Assembly: GCA_029935135.1 (NCBI GenBank)
Contig: JAOZKX010000118.1
Span: 1 to 6,738, forward strand
Reading direction: 5' to 3'
DNA from: Desulfocapsa sp.
GTDB lineage: Bacteria > Desulfobacterota > Desulfobulbia > Desulfobulbales > Desulfocapsaceae
DNA: 6,738 nt
Both the position numbers and the translations under genes were made by a program. The stretch's first letter is position 1, and every line of letters starts with the position of its first letter. Below are positions 5,707 through 6,738 of this stretch, one piece after another. Below the pieces are notes generated by a model. It had not been told where the DNA came from. It searched no databases and saw only the letters and a program-made list of their open reading frames with translations.

Positions 5707-6738
5707 ATGAGAGCAGAAGAGTTGAAAGCTATTTTTCCCTGTTGTGTTCGGCAGATTGGTACTGACTGGGAGCAGATGGCTGCAGAATTTGATACGGATA
5801 TTGCAATCGATAGCTTTTCGGATTGGTTAGCGGCGGATAAAAAAATAGCCCCCTATCTGCCGGAGCTTGCACGGCTGGAGCATGCCTTGTTTTTGTTGCG
5901 GGGGGTTGAGGCTCCGGAATTCCCAGGGGAAGGCGGCGTACTGTGCCTGAACCCCAGTCTGACTCTTGTGACCCTGCAATGGAAGCATCTGCCTGCGCTC
6001 CTCCTGGGCAGGAATGTTGCACCTGAACAAGGCAGTGAGATGGTGCTTCTTTATAAATTGGCCGGTGAAAAAGAGGCAACGATCCATCCTGCCACAGATC
6101 AGCAGTTGTTGGCCCTTAAGGTAGTTGTTGAAAATCTGGATCGACAGGCTGTGGCTGATGAGGCTGGAGTGCCAGTGGGGAAGGTGGATGCTGCCATTGA
6201 AAGCGCCTGTGAACAGGGTGTGCTGCTTGCTCCGCCATCACAAATCAGACGTGGATCAGCGCATTTCCCTGTGGAAGGAGAAGAGGGATGGCAGCGCCAT
6301 CTGCAATCTGAGTATTTTACCCTGCAGTGGCATGTGACCCAGGCCTGTGATCTCCATTGCAAGCATTGCTATGATCGTTCTTCCATTTCGCCCCTGACTC
6401 TGGAGCAGGGCGTCATGATACTGGATCAGTTTCGGGAGTTTGTGCTGGAAGAGCGGGTGCATGGTCAGGTGACATTTACCGGCGGTAATCCACTGCTGTA
6501 CGCCCATTTTGAGGAGTTATACAAAGAGGCGGCAAAACGAAATTTTACCATTGCCATCCTGGGGAATCCCTGTACACGGGAGACAGTACAAGCCCTGCAG
6601 AATATCCAACCGCTTTCCTTTTATCAGGTGAGCCTGGAAGGTTTACCGGCCCATAATGACTCCATTCGAGGTGAAGGTCATTTTCAGCGCATCATGGAGT
6701 TTCTGGAAATCCTTGACGATCTCTCTATCTATTCCATA
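5707..6738 (+). CDS. sbtM: Radical SAM peptide maturase, SbtM-like, with DUF2063-like N-terminus (partial, 3' end outside window)
   Basis: An open frame of 344 codons from ATG 5707 to the window edge with no stop; the C-terminus is missing. The radical SAM core starts near residue 203: C214, C218 and C221 form CxxxCxxC (CDLHCKHCYDRS), expected to hold the [4Fe-4S] cluster that cleaves SAM to the 5'-deoxyadenosyl radical. TFTGGNP (256-262) replaces the usual TGGEP, and YQVSLEGLPAHNDSIRG (306-322) follows as in peptide-modifying radical SAM enzymes. The TGGNPLLY stretch and flanks recall the SbtM family (thio(seleno)oxazole/selenobiotic peptide maturases of Geobacter and relatives); this is from memory. 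Residues 1-175 resemble DUF2063: FPCCVRQIG, YLPELARLEHAL (50-61), LNPSLTL (81-87), then a winged-helix-like part. This would be a precursor-recognition module. No SPASM domain can be judged because the gene is cut. The start has only a weak GAGAG-type ribosome site at 5696-5700 (7 bases from the ATG). The gene lies 76 bases after rsmE with its own possible TATAAT. A precursor peptide gene would be expected downstream. Confidence 0.75.
   Translation, partial: MRAEELKAIFPCCVRQIGTDWEQMAAEFDTDIAIDSFSDWLAADKKIAPYLPELARLEHALFLLRGVEAPEFPGEGGVLCLNPSLTLVTLQWKHLPALLLGRNVAPEQGSEMVLLYKLAGEKEATIHPATDQQLLALKVVVENLDRQAVADEAGVPVGKVDAAIESACEQGVLLAPPSQIRRGSAHFPVEGEEGWQRHLQSEYFTLQWHVTQACDLHCKHCYDRSSISPLTLEQGVMILDQFREFVLEERVHGQVTFTGGNPLLYAHFEELYKEAAKRNFTIAILGNPCTRETVQALQNIQPLSFYQVSLEGLPAHNDSIRGEGHFQRIMEFLEILDDLSIYSI

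Noticed and set aside
5729..6507. Minus-strand open frames opposite the radical SAM gene (5729-6079, 6099-6362, 6256-6507)
   Set aside because: The plus-strand frame is continuous for 344 codons with clear radical SAM motifs; the antisense frames are short, overlapping and low in plausibility.

Overview
The window reads as chromosomal DNA of an anaerobic, Wood-Ljungdahl-pathway bacterium, most likely a sulfate-reducing or sulfur-disproportionating Desulfobacterota of the Desulfobulbales type. The evidence is a methyltetrahydrofolate:corrinoid methyltransferase beside a reductive activator of corrinoid protein, a ferredoxin with the cysteine spacing of Desulfovibrio africanus ferredoxin III, and a radical SAM enzyme resembling the SbtM (selenobiotic) peptide maturases that I know from Desulfobacterota. 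The taxonomic placement is inference. No rRNA, tRNA, CRISPR array, insertion sequence or phage gene was seen, and no intergenic stretch exceeds about 180 bases.

Left part (1-3076, minus strand): a two-gene carbon-metabolism block. The upstream gene (acsV/RACo) has a TTGACA-type promoter at 3049-3076. It is followed after 120 bases by acsE, which has its own near-consensus promoter at 1030-1058 and ends in a hairpin terminator at 10-36. AcsE moves the methyl group of methyl-tetrahydrofolate to the cobalt of the corrinoid iron-sulfur protein (CFeSP). RACo uses ATP and an iron-sulfur centre to return inactive Co(II) to methyl-accepting Co(I). The CFeSP subunits and acetyl-CoA synthase/CO dehydrogenase are not in the window. 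The two promoters share a CTAC(C)TGTTATT element overlapping the -10 box, in opposite orientations.

Middle part (3153-5630): prmA (ribosomal protein L11 methyltransferase) runs rightward and converges, with a 4-base overlap, on a leftward stand-alone PilZ gene (probable c-di-GMP receptor). The 175-base region between PilZ and the next rightward gene contains two dyad-symmetric elements. It is followed by a 61-residue ferredoxin whose second cluster-I cysteine is serine, then rsmE (16S rRNA m3U1498 methyltransferase), probably co-transcribed with the ferredoxin.

Right part (5631-6738): a radical SAM gene, absent from simple ORF lists because it runs off the window, starts at 5707. Its 344 visible residues comprise an N-terminal ~175-residue region that I read as DUF2063-like, the module that partners MNIO/DUF692 enzymes in RiPP pathways, followed by a radical SAM core with CxxxCxxC and an unusual TGGNP motif. 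This is the most interesting locus: it is probably the left edge of a ribosomally synthesised peptide (RiPP) modification cluster whose precursor gene would lie beyond base 6738.
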